Assembly: GCA_017431185.1 (NCBI GenBank)
Contig: JAFRLP010000226.1
Location: 1 to 18,826 of the forward strand
DNA length: 18,826 nucleotides
Direction: 5' to 3'
From: Victivallales bacterium
Lineage (GTDB): Bacteria > Verrucomicrobiota > Lentisphaeria > Oligosphaerales > Oligosphaeraceae
The notes under the pieces were generated by a model. It searched no databases. It saw only the letters and a list, made by a program, of their open reading frames with translations, and was not told where the DNA came from. The position numbers and the translations under genes were made by a program. Numbering within the stretch: the first letter of the stretch is position 1; each line of letters begins with the position of its first letter. Positions 6,653-13,450 of the stretch are shown one piece after another.

Positions 6653-7687
6653 TCAGGCTTTCAGCATCGCATTGAGGATGTAGAAGTTCAACTCCTCGTA
6701 GTCGCGTTCCGCAGTCAGCTGCTCAATCTTGCCGTCGTCAAGCGAGCGGGAGATATCCAGCAGCTTCAGGAAAATCTTCCGGCTGTATTCGAGGTGCTTC
6801 ATGTCCACGCCCTCCTTCTGCGTCCGCATGACCTTGACGTCCAGTCCGACCCATTCGCCGTTGTTGCCGAATCCATGCCTGTCAAGCACGCGCACCTGGT
6901 TCAGCGCGCGCCTCGGATCGACGGCGCCAAAGGTCAGGTCCTGGTCGAACTTCAGGCCGTTCTGGTCATTGAGATGCACGCTCCACAGTTTCTTGTGCGC
7001 CAGGGCGAAGCCCATTTCATCGGACGGGGAGAGATTCGCGAGCAGCGCGTGCGCGGTCTCGATCAGGCAGCCCACCCTGTCAGGAGCGTTGGTCATCAGA
7101 CCCATCGCAATGGCGTGTCCAATCGTCGGAATGTAGGTATGGTCCATCGGCTCGTTCGGCTTCGATTCAATCATGATCCGAATGTTTTTGTCATAGTCAA
7201 GCATAATCTGCAAGGCTTCGCCGATTCTTTCGGTGGCGGTCACGGGGTCCTTCGCCTCCCGGATGTAGGTGCCTTCACGCGCCAGCCATAGGACTATATT
7301 ACGGGTTCCAAGCGCGTTGGCGATGTCAATCGTCCGCTTCGTCCGTTCAATCGCGTACTTGCGGCATTCGGGGCAGTTGTTCGTGTAGCCGCCGTCAATG
7401 GTCTGCGGCGCAAACCACATTCGCGGCGCAACGAATTCCGCCGTCAGCCCATGGTCGTCCAGAACCTTTTTGAGTTCGGACGCCTCCTTGACGATTTCCG
7501 CAGGAGAGAGCTTCGCCATGGCTGGCACTGCGTCGTCGTCATGGAATTGCACCCCGTCAAAGCCCATTTTCTTGTAGGCCTCGAGTTTCTGGTTGAACGG
7601 AATGGTGCGGCGCACTTCTGGTCCGAACGGGTCGGCTCCTTCATGAATGTTCCACGGTCCAAATGAAAAACGGAATGTTCCCTGCAT
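6653..7687 (-). CDS. XylA-like (class I xylose isomerase type) sugar isomerase
   Basis: A 344-residue protein that aligns by eye along its length with actinobacterial class I xylose isomerase: F-S-F-G-P-W, D-P-F-G, F-H-D-D-D (H49, D52), D-G-G-Y-T-N, E-S-K-P-N-E-P (E174, K176), E-T-A-H (E210, H213), H-L-N-D-Q-N-G, F-D-Q-D-L-T-F-G (D248, D250) and G-L-D-V-K (D283). One metal ligand differs: the Asp of the family's H-I-D-L-N (Asp245 in Streptomyces) is His238 here. The chain is also some 40 residues shorter, lacking most of the C-terminal subunit-wrapping tail. Activity on xylose is therefore uncertain; a related aldose/ketose is possible. AAGGAGAG lies 6 bases before ATG 7687, so the longer start at 7837 is rejected. 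It is the first gene of the operon, behind the AraC-type control region. Confidence 0.85.
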   Translation of the reverse strand: MQGTFRFSFGPWNIHEGADPFGPEVRRTIPFNQKLEAYKKMGFDGVQFHDDDAVPAMAKLSPAEIVKEASELKKVLDDHGLTAEFVAPRMWFAPQTIDGGYTNNCPECRKYAIERTKRTIDIANALGTRNIVLWLAREGTYIREAKDPVTATERIGEALQIMLDYDKNIRIMIESKPNEPMDHTYIPTIGHAIAMGLMTNAPDRVGCLIETAHALLANLSPSDEMGFALAHKKLWSVHLNDQNGLKFDQDLTFGAVDPRRALNQVRVLDRHGFGNNGEWVGLDVKVMRTQKEGVDMKHLEYSRKIFLKLLDISRSLDDGKIEQLTAERDYEELNFYILNAMLKA

Positions 7688-7721
7688 GTTCGACTCTCCT
7701 TTTTTTTGACTGGGGCGTTGA

Positions 7722-7776
7722 AGATATCCGATGTGGTCCAAAACAGGGTTCATCGTGGACCACGCCAGATATCCGA
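7722..7776. repeat. Paired repeats in the leader of the leftward operon
   Basis: A 10-bp direct repeat AGATATCCGA occurs at 7722-7731 and 7767-7776. Between the copies an inverted repeat GTGGTCC (7733-7739) / GGACCAC (7757-7763) can form a 7-bp stem. The whole lies between the predicted transcription start (about 7778) and the ribosome-binding site, so it could be an operator or an mRNA leader structure. Confidence 0.45.
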
Positions 7777-7784
7777 CTGCTTTA

Positions 7785-7813
7785 AATATACCCCATGCAA
7801 AATAAAAAACCTT
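7785..7813 (-). promoter_or_regulatory. Activator-dependent type promoter for the leftward operon
   Basis: On the minus strand a good -10 TATATT (7785-7790) is preceded, 17 bp away, by a poor -35 AAGGTT (7808-7813). The promoter-proximal direct half-site ends at 7815, one base from that -35. A weak -35 abutting a tandem site is the class II arrangement of AraC-type activators. The start would be near 7778. Confidence 0.6.
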
Positions 7814-7814
7814 G

Positions 7815-7851
7815 ACTATCTTACGATTTACTAGCACTATCTTACGATTTA
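7815..7851. promoter_or_regulatory. Tandem 16-bp half-sites, probable AraC-type operator
   Basis: ACTATCTTACGATTTA occurs perfectly twice, at 7815-7830 and 7836-7851, in the same orientation with a 5-bp spacer. The 21-bp centre-to-centre distance equals two helical turns and the spacing of araI1-araI2. The site lies between the AraC gene at 7973 and the operon starting at 7687, so the AraC protein is the obvious ligand. Confidence 0.75.
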
Positions 7852-7855
7852 TTTT
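7827..7855 (+). promoter_or_regulatory. Candidate rightward promoter for the AraC gene
   Basis: TTTACT (7827-7832), a 17-bp spacer and TATTTT (7850-7855) form a moderate sigma-70-like promoter overlapping both operator half-sites. Binding there would block it, consistent with autorepression. The predicted start near 7862 gives a leader of about 110 nt. Confidence 0.45.
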
Positions 7856-7892
7856 GCAGGAGCGCCAAAAAGCGGGCCGACGCTTGCAAAAA

Positions 7893-7956
7893 ACAGGGGG
7901 GCAGGTAAATTAACCCCTCGTCATGCAATTGCCCGCGTTGGGGAATTGCCCCCTGT
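7893..7956 (+). promoter_or_regulatory. Structured 5' leader of the AraC gene
   Basis: An outer pair ACAGGGGGGCA (7893-7903) / TGCCCCCTGT (7947-7956) forms ten base pairs with one bulged G. An inner hairpin at 7925-7949 (arms GCAATT / AATTGC extended by three GC pairs past a mismatch) shares only its last three bases with the outer pair. The structure ends 4 bases before the GAGGAGG ribosome-binding site (7961-7967), so it could influence translation. Confidence 0.45.
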
Positions 7957-7972
7957 CAAAGAGGAGGATGCC

Positions 7973-8857
7973 ATGCAGACCGTCATCGCCAACCGGGCGG
8001 ATTTTTTCCCTGAAGTAGGCTGCCCCATCGCACTCCGTACCATTCGGGGCGACCAGCCGCTTCAGCACGAAGGGGACCTGACCGACATTCGCCATACGCA
8101 CGATTTCTCCGAGCTTATCATCATCACGGCGGGGGGCGGCACCCACTGGATCAACGGCGTAACCTACCCAGTCACCGGCGGCGACATTTTCCTTATCCAG
8201 GGCAATACCGAACACTATTTCACCTCCCGCCACAATCTCGGCATGTTCAACATCATGTTCGACGACTCCTACCTGAAGGAACATCTGCGCAGTCTCCGCT
8301 CTCTTTCCGGCTTCAATGCGTTCTTTCTTTTTGAGCCGACCTACCGGCGCTTTCACAAATTCAAGAGCCATCTGCATATTTCCCCAGAGAAGATGCGCCC
8401 TCTGATAGCCGAATTGCAGCAGATGCTCAACGAGGCGAAGTCAAGGCCGCCAGGCTATGACCTCATTCTGCTCGCGAAGGCCCTGGAGGTCTTCGTGTTC
8501 ATCTCGCGCGAATACACCAGAAACAGCAACCCGATGGCACGTTCTCTGTGCCAGCTCGGCGAACTCACCAGCCTGCTCGAAAAGCGCTACAAGGAACACT
8601 GGACAATCGCGAAAATATCCCGAATTGCCGCAATGGCCCCCAGCACCCTGCTTCCCGTGTTCAAGAAAGTCATGGGCTTTTCCCCCATTGACTATCTGCT
8701 CCATGTCCGCCTCGCCAAGGCGGCGGAGATGCTGCTCAAAACCCAGAATGCCATTTCCCAGGTCGCCTCCGACTGCGGGTTCAACGATTCCAACTACTTT
8801 TCACGCCAGTTTCGAAAAAGCTACGGCCTTTCTCCACGTGATTACCGAAATGGCTGA
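7973..8857 (+). CDS. AraC-family transcriptional regulator of the leftward sugar operon
   Basis: A 294-residue regulator. Residues about 36-85 form a cupin sensor: H-T-H-D-F-S-E-L (H41, H43), N-G-V-x-Y-P-V-x-G-G-D-I-F-L-I, as in RhaS/RhaR-like proteins. The C-terminal 100 residues carry both helix-turn-helix motifs (I-A-K-I-S-R-I-A-A-M-A-P-S-T-L, then I-S-Q-V-A-S-D-C-G-F-N-D-S-N-Y-F-S-R-Q-F-R-K) and end with the canonical G-L-S-P-R-D-Y-R. ATG 7973 is chosen because GAGGAGG sits 5 bases upstream; the frame's earlier start at 7946 lies in the leader hairpin. Divergent from the XylA-like operon across a region with tandem half-sites, it most likely activates that operon in response to a sugar and represses itself. 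Confidence 0.92.
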   Translation: MQTVIANRADFFPEVGCPIALRTIRGDQPLQHEGDLTDIRHTHDFSELIIITAGGGTHWINGVTYPVTGGDIFLIQGNTEHYFTSRHNLGMFNIMFDDSYLKEHLRSLRSLSGFNAFFLFEPTYRRFHKFKSHLHISPEKMRPLIAELQQMLNEAKSRPPGYDLILLAKALEVFVFISREYTRNSNPMARSLCQLGELTSLLEKRYKEHWTIAKISRIAAMAPSTLLPVFKKVMGFSPIDYLLHVRLAKAAEMLLKTQNAISQVASDCGFNDSNYFSRQFRKSYGLSPRDYRNG

Positions 8858-8864
8858 CGCCTAA

Positions 8865-8885
8865 CCCGACTTTCGGGCTTCTTGC
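8865..8885 (+). terminator. Weak hairpin after the AraC gene
   Basis: CCCGA (8865-8869) and TCGGG (8873-8877) form a 5-bp stem with a 3-nt loop, followed by CTTCTTGC, only moderately U-rich in RNA. It starts 8 bp after the AraC stop codon, so a weak intrinsic terminator is possible. Confidence 0.35.
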
Positions 8886-9018
8886 AATATCAAGGGGAAT
8901 TGCACACTTCAGTGTCCTAACCCATCCAGATATGCTGGAACGGGCACGCCGGATTTTCCCATCAAACATTGACTGCAACTAAAGTGTATCATTCCCTTCT
9001 TTTTTGTCCCCAGAACAC

Positions 9019-9053
9019 TTGACAACCATAAAACTGGATGTATGGTACTACCA
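9019..9053 (+). promoter_or_regulatory. Promoter and FadR-type palindrome of the GntR gene
   Basis: TTGACA (9019-9024) and TATGGT (9041-9046) are 16 bp apart, giving a start near 9053 and a leader of about 25 nt. The palindrome TGGTACTACCA (9043-9053) overlaps the -10 box and matches the TGGT-N3-ACCA form of operators bound by FadR-subfamily GntR proteins. Binding there would block the promoter, so negative autoregulation is the simple reading. Copies of ACACTT (or its complement) at 8904, 8982 and 9015 are also present; their significance is unknown. Confidence 0.65.
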
Positions 9054-9077
9054 GATTCTCATCAAGGAGGCTTGGCC

Positions 9078-9815
9078 ATGCTACGTCCAATCATGCGGAA
9101 GAACACAGTTGAAATCGCCATTGACTGCATTGGCGACTACATCATCAACAACCTGCGCGAAGGGGATGTTCTTCCTGGCGAGCGTGAAATCGCCGAAAGG
9201 CTTAAAATCAGCCGGAACATCACCAGAGAGGCGCTCCAGCATTATCGGACTTTGGGCATCATCGAGTCAAAGCCCAAAGTCGGCGCCACCATTGCACGGC
9301 TGATGCCGGAAAAGGCGTTCAACGGGTATTTCCCCTTTCTTGCCCTCATGGAGCACTCGTTCCTGGATTTGGCCCAACTGCGGCTCATGCTGGAGTTGGG
9401 CTGCGCCGAGTTGGCGGTGAAAAGGGCGACCAGGGAGGACATCGCCGGACTGCACGCGCTATGCGAAAAGATTCAACTCCAATTCCAGGAGGCGAAAGGG
9501 GGAAATGCCGATGCGTACCGTGAATTGTTCGAGCGGGACTTTGAATTCCATTCCAGGTTCATGCGCCTCTCGGGGAACGCTTTGATTGATTCCCTGATAC
9601 CGCTCTCCGTCAAATTCTTCTCCACTCTCCTGCGCTCCCAATCCCCAGGGAAAACGCTGGTGGGGCGCATTATCGGCTACCAGGAGCATTTCAGCATGGT
9701 CGATGCGCTCTTGCACAAGGATTTGGATGCCTTGCAAGGACTCATCCGCTCCCATATCAATGCCTACCTCAAGGCAAAGAACAACGTAGCCATCCAGCCC
9801 CCGCGCCTGCTTTGA
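9078..9815 (+). CDS. GntR-family regulator, FadR subfamily (FCD domain)
   Basis: A 245-residue regulator. The winged helix-turn-helix occupies residues about 10-75 (L-P-G-E-R-E-I-A-E-R-L-K-I-S-R-N-I-T-R-E-A-L, then the wing I-I-E-S-K-P-K-V-G-A). The FCD effector domain follows, with all expected metal positions: D-F-E-F-H (D154, H158), Y-Q-E-H (H204) and S-H-I-N-A-Y-L (H226). FCD regulators commonly sense sugar acids, hydroxy acids or other carboxylates. ATG 9078 is chosen because AAGGAGG lies 7 bases upstream; 9042 would lie inside the promoter's -10. A TGGT-N3-ACCA palindrome on its own promoter suggests autoregulation. It precedes the four-enzyme block by 160 bp, mostly repeat, and may control it. 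Confidence 0.92.
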   Translation: MLRPIMRKNTVEIAIDCIGDYIINNLREGDVLPGEREIAERLKISRNITREALQHYRTLGIIESKPKVGATIARLMPEKAFNGYFPFLALMEHSFLDLAQLRLMLELGCAELAVKRATREDIAGLHALCEKIQLQFQEAKGGNADAYRELFERDFEFHSRFMRLSGNALIDSLIPLSVKFFSTLLRSQSPGKTLVGRIIGYQEHFSMVDALLHKDLDALQGLIRSHINAYLKAKNNVAIQPPRLL

Positions 9816-9826
9816 CGTGCGTAGCC

Positions 9827-9931
9827 TCAGATTTGCCACAAGTACACGACGCGCCAGGCGTGAGCCCCCAACCTGCCCGCGAGGCCTTTAGGCCTCTCGG
9901 ATTGAAGGACTGGGGTTCTGAATGGATGCGA
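9827..9931 (+). repeat. Left copy of a structured 106-bp interspersed repeat
   Basis: These 105 bp match the reverse complement of 13451-13557 along their whole length, at what I judge by eye as roughly three quarters identity, with identical ends (TCAGATTTGCCAC and the last 20 or so bases before 9931). A hairpin at 9878-9899 pairs 11 positions with one mismatch (core GAGGCCT/AGGCCTC). The right copy keeps the hairpin position with different bases. It starts 12 bp after the GntR stop codon. The ATG at 9922 is part of the repeat and is not used as a gene start. Confidence 0.85.
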
Positions 9932-9975
9932 AACAGCGAGAAAAACACACTTTCCCGAAAGGAGTTCAGCACAAC

Positions 9976-10923
9976 ATGAGTTTGGTGAAAAACGTGAATG
10001 ACATTCGTCTGGGCATCCTGGGGATGACCGAGGGCAACGGCCACCCCTACTCCTGGAGCGCCATGTTCAACCGCTACAACGTGGAGGCGATGACCAAGGA
10101 GTGCCCCTTCCCCGCAATCCCGACTTACCTGAACAAAGAGAAATGGGAGGACATCGGCATTCCGGGCGCCCGCGTCGAGATGGTGTGCTGCGACAGACGC
10201 TCCGACGCAGAGCATGTCTCCAAACTCTCCCTGGTGCCCGTCGTGGCGGAGCGCCCCGAGGAGATGATTGGCCATGTGGACGCCGTGATCATCGCCACTG
10301 ACGTCGGCGGCGAGCATGTACGGCGGGCCAAGCCGTTCATTGAGGCGGGGATTCCGCTCTTCATTGACAAGCCTCTGTGCGATAATCGGGATGACCTGGA
10401 ATGGTTCAGGCAGCAGGTCGCCAATGGCGCTAGACTCTGTTCCTCATCCTCCATGAAATACTGCAAGGAACTCCAGCCATATCTGCGGGGCAACTACCAT
10501 GAAATCGGCGACCTGCGCTTTCTGACCCTCGGCATGGCCAAGAAATGGGAGACCTACGGCATTCACGCCCTGGAGACCGTCTTCGCCCTGACGGGGCCAG
10601 GCTTCACCAGCGTGCGCAACGTGGGAAAAGACGGGCGCAACATCGTCCATCTCACTCATCGGTCGGGCTTTGACGTGGTGATAGGCAACATCTACGACAT
10701 CTGCACAGGCGGGCTGGTGACACTGTGCGGCAACAAGGGCTCGCTGACCATCCGCATCCAGGACTCCTACACCGCGTTCCGCACCCAACTGGTCAAGTTC
10801 GTGGAGTACCTGCGCACCGGACAGCCGCCGCACCCCTTCTCCGACACGGTGGAACTGATGCAGTTGGTCATCGGGGGATTGGAAAGCCGCCGTCAAGGCG
10901 GATGCGAGATTCCCATTGAATAG
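9976..10923 (+). CDS. Gfo/Idh/MocA family oxidoreductase
   Basis: A 315-residue NAD(P)-dependent dehydrogenase. The N-terminus I-R-L-G-I-L-G-M-T-E-G-N-G-H-P-Y-S-W is a variant Rossmann loop seen in one Gfo/Idh/MocA branch. The catalytic F-I-D-K-P-L (K132) and Y-G-I-H-A-L-E (H197) are present. It probably oxidises a hydroxyl on a sugar or sugar acid. The C-terminal domain is shorter than in the 374-residue paralogue at 5491-6615, and the two share little beyond the fold. I choose ATG 9976 (AAAGGAG 11 bases upstream) over ATG 9922, which lies inside the interspersed repeat. It is the first of four closely spaced enzyme genes. No separate promoter was visible, so co-transcription with the GntR gene is plausible. 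Confidence 0.88.
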   Translation: MSLVKNVNDIRLGILGMTEGNGHPYSWSAMFNRYNVEAMTKECPFPAIPTYLNKEKWEDIGIPGARVEMVCCDRRSDAEHVSKLSLVPVVAERPEEMIGHVDAVIIATDVGGEHVRRAKPFIEAGIPLFIDKPLCDNRDDLEWFRQQVANGARLCSSSSMKYCKELQPYLRGNYHEIGDLRFLTLGMAKKWETYGIHALETVFALTGPGFTSVRNVGKDGRNIVHLTHRSGFDVVIGNIYDICTGGLVTLCGNKGSLTIRIQDSYTAFRTQLVKFVEYLRTGQPPHPFSDTVELMQLVIGGLESRRQGGCEIPIE

Positions 10924-10952
10924 CGTTCTCAAGAACAGGAAAAGGAACGGAA

Positions 10953-11741
10953 ATGAACGTCATCGACTCCTTTCGTCTGAACGGCAGAACAGCCATTGTC
11001 ACGGGCGGCGCGGGCCGCTACGGCAAGCAAATCGTCGAGGCTCTGGGGGAGGCGGGCGCCACGGTGTTCATCGCCTCCCGCAATCTGGAACACTGCCAGG
11101 CGCAGGCCGCCGTCTTTGCGGAGCGCGGGCTGGATGTGCGCGCGCTCCCGCTGAACCTGGAGCAGCGCGAGTCCATTGACAAACTCGTCGCCGGTGTGCT
11201 GGCGCAAACGGGTCGGGTGGACGTGCTGGTCAACAACGCCGTGGCCCGCAGCGCCTGCAGTGGCTGGCTGCAGGACCTGGAGAACTACGACCGAAGCCTC
11301 CACGTGAACGCATCCGCCACCTTCTACATCACCGCCGTCGTGGCGGAGCAGATGAAGAAGGCCAAGGCCGGCTCCATCATCAACATCGGCTCGTTCATGG
11401 GGCTGGTCGGTCCCGAATTCGCCAACTACGCGGGAACCGACATGGGCAAGAATCCCTCTCCCATCTATTTTTACGAGAAGGGGGGGATGGTCAACTTCAC
11501 CCGCTGGGCCGCCAGCGTCCTCGGCCCGTACAGCATCCGCGTCAACGCCATTCATCCCGGCGGGCTGATGGAACCCACCTTGCCGGAACGTTTTGTGCGC
11601 CAGTACTCGGAGCGTACCCAGTTGGGACGCCTGGCCAACCAGACCGACCTGAAGGGCGTCATTGTCTTCCTGGCCTCCGACGCCTCAGCCTATCTGACGG
11701 GGACGAACATCCCCGTGGACGGCGGCATGACCGCGAAATGA
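10953..11741 (+). CDS. Short-chain dehydrogenase/reductase (SDR)
   Basis: A 262-residue classical SDR. Cofactor motif T-G-G-A-G-R-Y-G (17-24), N-N-A-V (94-97), structural N119, catalytic S147 in N-I-G-S, and Y172-x3-K176 in Y-F-Y-E-K are all present; the end D-G-G-M is typical. The protein has the form of gluconate 5-dehydrogenase and related sugar-acid oxidoreductases, but the substrate cannot be fixed. A 15-residue insertion precedes the catalytic Tyr. An AAGGAA site lies 6 bases before the ATG and the gap to the previous gene is 29 bp, so it is operon-borne. With two further redox enzymes nearby it probably handles an intermediate of the same pathway. Confidence 0.92.
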   Translation: MNVIDSFRLNGRTAIVTGGAGRYGKQIVEALGEAGATVFIASRNLEHCQAQAAVFAERGLDVRALPLNLEQRESIDKLVAGVLAQTGRVDVLVNNAVARSACSGWLQDLENYDRSLHVNASATFYITAVVAEQMKKAKAGSIINIGSFMGLVGPEFANYAGTDMGKNPSPIYFYEKGGMVNFTRWAASVLGPYSIRVNAIHPGGLMEPTLPERFVRQYSERTQLGRLANQTDLKGVIVFLASDASAYLTGTNIPVDGGMTAK

Positions 11742-11755
11742 GCAGGGAGGAATAG

Positions 11756-12640
11756 ATGTCCATGGCCTCCTCAAAACTCATCCTCGGCACAGTTCAGTTT
11801 GGCTTGCGCTACGGCATTGCCAACTCCCACGGGCAACCTACCCAGGCTGAGGTCAACGCCATCCTTGCTGCCGCCGCAGAGGGAGGAATCCGAATGCTTG
11901 ACACCGCCGCCGCATACGGCGAAAGCGAGACGGTGCTGGGGCGCGCCCTGCAAGCCACTGGCTTGACCGACACCATGCAGGTGGTCAGCAAAGTCGCCGT
12001 CATGTCCCCAGGCATGACCTGGGAGGACGCCCGCGCCCATATCCGCGACTCCCTGGAGCGTTCCCTCCTCAATCTGCGGCTGGACAGTCTCTACGCACTG
12101 CTCTTCCACCGCGAAGCCGACTTCCGTTTCATCACCGTTTTGGAGGAGTTGCGCCAGGAGGGAAAACTCCAATGCGCAGGCTGCTCGCTCGACGGATATG
12201 TGCCGGACGGGATTGAACGAGCCACTGCCGTTCAGGTCCCCGGCAACGTCCTGGACCGCCGTTTCCTCGCCTTCACCCGTGAGGCTCATGGCCGCGGCAC
12301 CAAGGTCTTCGACCGCAGTGTCTATCTGCAGGGGATGCTGCTCATGCCCCTGGAGAAGATTCCCGCCTATCTTCAGGAACTGGTCCCCTATCGGCTGCAG
12401 TTGGAGTCGCTGGCGGGCAAACTGGCCATTCCCGCGGCGGAACTCTACATGCGCTACCTTCTTTCCATCCCGGAAATCGATGGCGTGCTGACGGGTGTGG
12501 ATACCGTCGGGCAACTCAAGACCAACATGGAGATTGCGCGCAAAGGCGCCTTGCCCGCCGAGGTCGTGGGACGTATCCACGCCATGGTGCCGGAACTGCC
12601 GGAACGGCTGCTCCGCCCCTGCAAATGGCAGACCGCATGA
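11756..12640 (+). CDS. Aldo/keto reductase
   Basis: A 294-residue NAD(P)H-dependent reductase of the aldo/keto reductase superfamily. The N-terminus L-I-L-G-T-V-Q-F-G-L-x-Y-G-I-A-N is typical of a bacterial AKR branch. The catalytic tetrad is readable as D49 and Y54 (M-L-D-T-A-A-A-Y-G), K79 (V-V-S-K-V) and H118 (L-L-F-H). These enzymes interconvert sugar aldehydes or ketones and alcohols; here one could reduce the aldehyde product of the adjacent aldolase or oxidise the starting sugar. A GGGAGGA site precedes the ATG and the gap to the SDR gene is 14 bp, giving tight operon linkage. ATG 11762 is an alternative start two codons in. Confidence 0.9.
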   Translation: MSMASSKLILGTVQFGLRYGIANSHGQPTQAEVNAILAAAAEGGIRMLDTAAAYGESETVLGRALQATGLTDTMQVVSKVAVMSPGMTWEDARAHIRDSLERSLLNLRLDSLYALLFHREADFRFITVLEELRQEGKLQCAGCSLDGYVPDGIERATAVQVPGNVLDRRFLAFTREAHGRGTKVFDRSVYLQGMLLMPLEKIPAYLQELVPYRLQLESLAGKLAIPAAELYMRYLLSIPEIDGVLTGVDTVGQLKTNMEIARKGALPAEVVGRIHAMVPELPERLLRPCKWQTA

Positions 12641-12669
12641 AGTGAAATCTCAACAAAGGAGTCCCTGAT

Positions 12670-13446
12670 ATGATTCAACCCCGCCCCAGCCGCATTCTGA
12701 ATAAACTGCGCGCCGGCCAGAAGGCCATCACCTACAAACTCAATCTCTCCTGCCCCCGCGGCGCGGAGATAGCCGCACTCACGGGATTCGACGGCATCTG
12801 GATTTGCCGTGAGCATGTCCCGACCGACTACTCCACCATGGAAGCGCAAATCATGGCCGCCAAGATTCACGATTGCGACTGCCTGGTGCGTGTCCCCAAA
12901 GGCTGCTACAGCAATTACATTCAGCCGCTGGAGACCGATGCCGCCGGCATCATCATCCCGCATCTGATGAGCCTGGAGGAGGCCAAATACATTTCGCACA
13001 CAGTTCGTTTCCAGCCGGTTGGCCGCCGTCCCGTGGATGGCGGCAACGCCGATGGGCTTTACTGCCTGCTGGGCTTCACCGACTACATCAAGTTCATGAA
13101 CGAGAATCGGATGATCATCGTGCAGATTGAAGACCCCGAACCGCTGTCGGAGTTGGACAAAATCTGCCAGGTTCCCGGCATTGACATGATATTTTTCGGC
13201 CCTGGCGATTTCAGCCACGCCATCGGACGTCCAGGGGAGTACAACCATCCTGAAGTCGCCCGGGTGCGCAAACTCGTGGTGGAGACGGCGCATCGGCACG
13301 GCAAATTCGCCGGCACCGTCAGTGTCCCCTCGCTGGCCGACTGCTTTGCGGAAGGCTACGATATGGTCAATGGCGGCAGTGATGTGGGCGCACTGACCAG
13401 CCACTGCCTGGATGTCATGAAGAAATTCCAGACCATTCAGGGATAA
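12670..13446 (+). CDS. HpcH/HpaI-family aldolase
   Basis: A 258-residue class II (metal-dependent) aldolase of the HpcH/HpaI/citrate-lyase superfamily. The active-site pattern is complete: catalytic H49 in C-R-E-H-V, R74 in L-V-R-V-P, metal ligands E154 in Q-I-E-D-P and D180 in F-F-G-P-G-D-F-S. Relatives cleave 2-keto-3-deoxy sugar acids to pyruvate and an aldehyde (GarL, RhmA, HpaI). AAAGGAG lies 8 bases upstream of the ATG. It is the last gene of the rightward block and sets its likely purpose: final retro-aldol cleavage of a sugar-acid intermediate. No dehydratase or lactonase is in the block, so those steps must be encoded elsewhere or be unnecessary. Confidence 0.9.
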   Translation: MIQPRPSRILNKLRAGQKAITYKLNLSCPRGAEIAALTGFDGIWICREHVPTDYSTMEAQIMAAKIHDCDCLVRVPKGCYSNYIQPLETDAAGIIIPHLMSLEEAKYISHTVRFQPVGRRPVDGGNADGLYCLLGFTDYIKFMNENRMIIVQIEDPEPLSELDKICQVPGIDMIFFGPGDFSHAIGRPGEYNHPEVARVRKLVVETAHRHGKFAGTVSVPSLADCFAEGYDMVNGGSDVGALTSHCLDVMKKFQTIQG

Positions 13447-13450
13447 CCAA

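Noticed and set aside
7688..7837. N-terminal extension of 50 residues for the XylA-like protein
   Set aside because: It would start inside the operator region, upstream of the predicted transcription start, while AAGGAGAG and the family's N-terminal motif support ATG 7687.
7812..7840. Rightward promoter using TTGACT at 7812
   Set aside because: At 17-18 bp spacing the -10 would be CACTAT or ACTATC, weaker than TTTACT-N17-TATTTT.
9922..9975. Earlier ATG for the Gfo/Idh/MocA gene
   Set aside because: This ATG is part of the interspersed repeat, whose other copy has the same ATG with no gene behind it; ATG 9976 has a ribosome-binding site.
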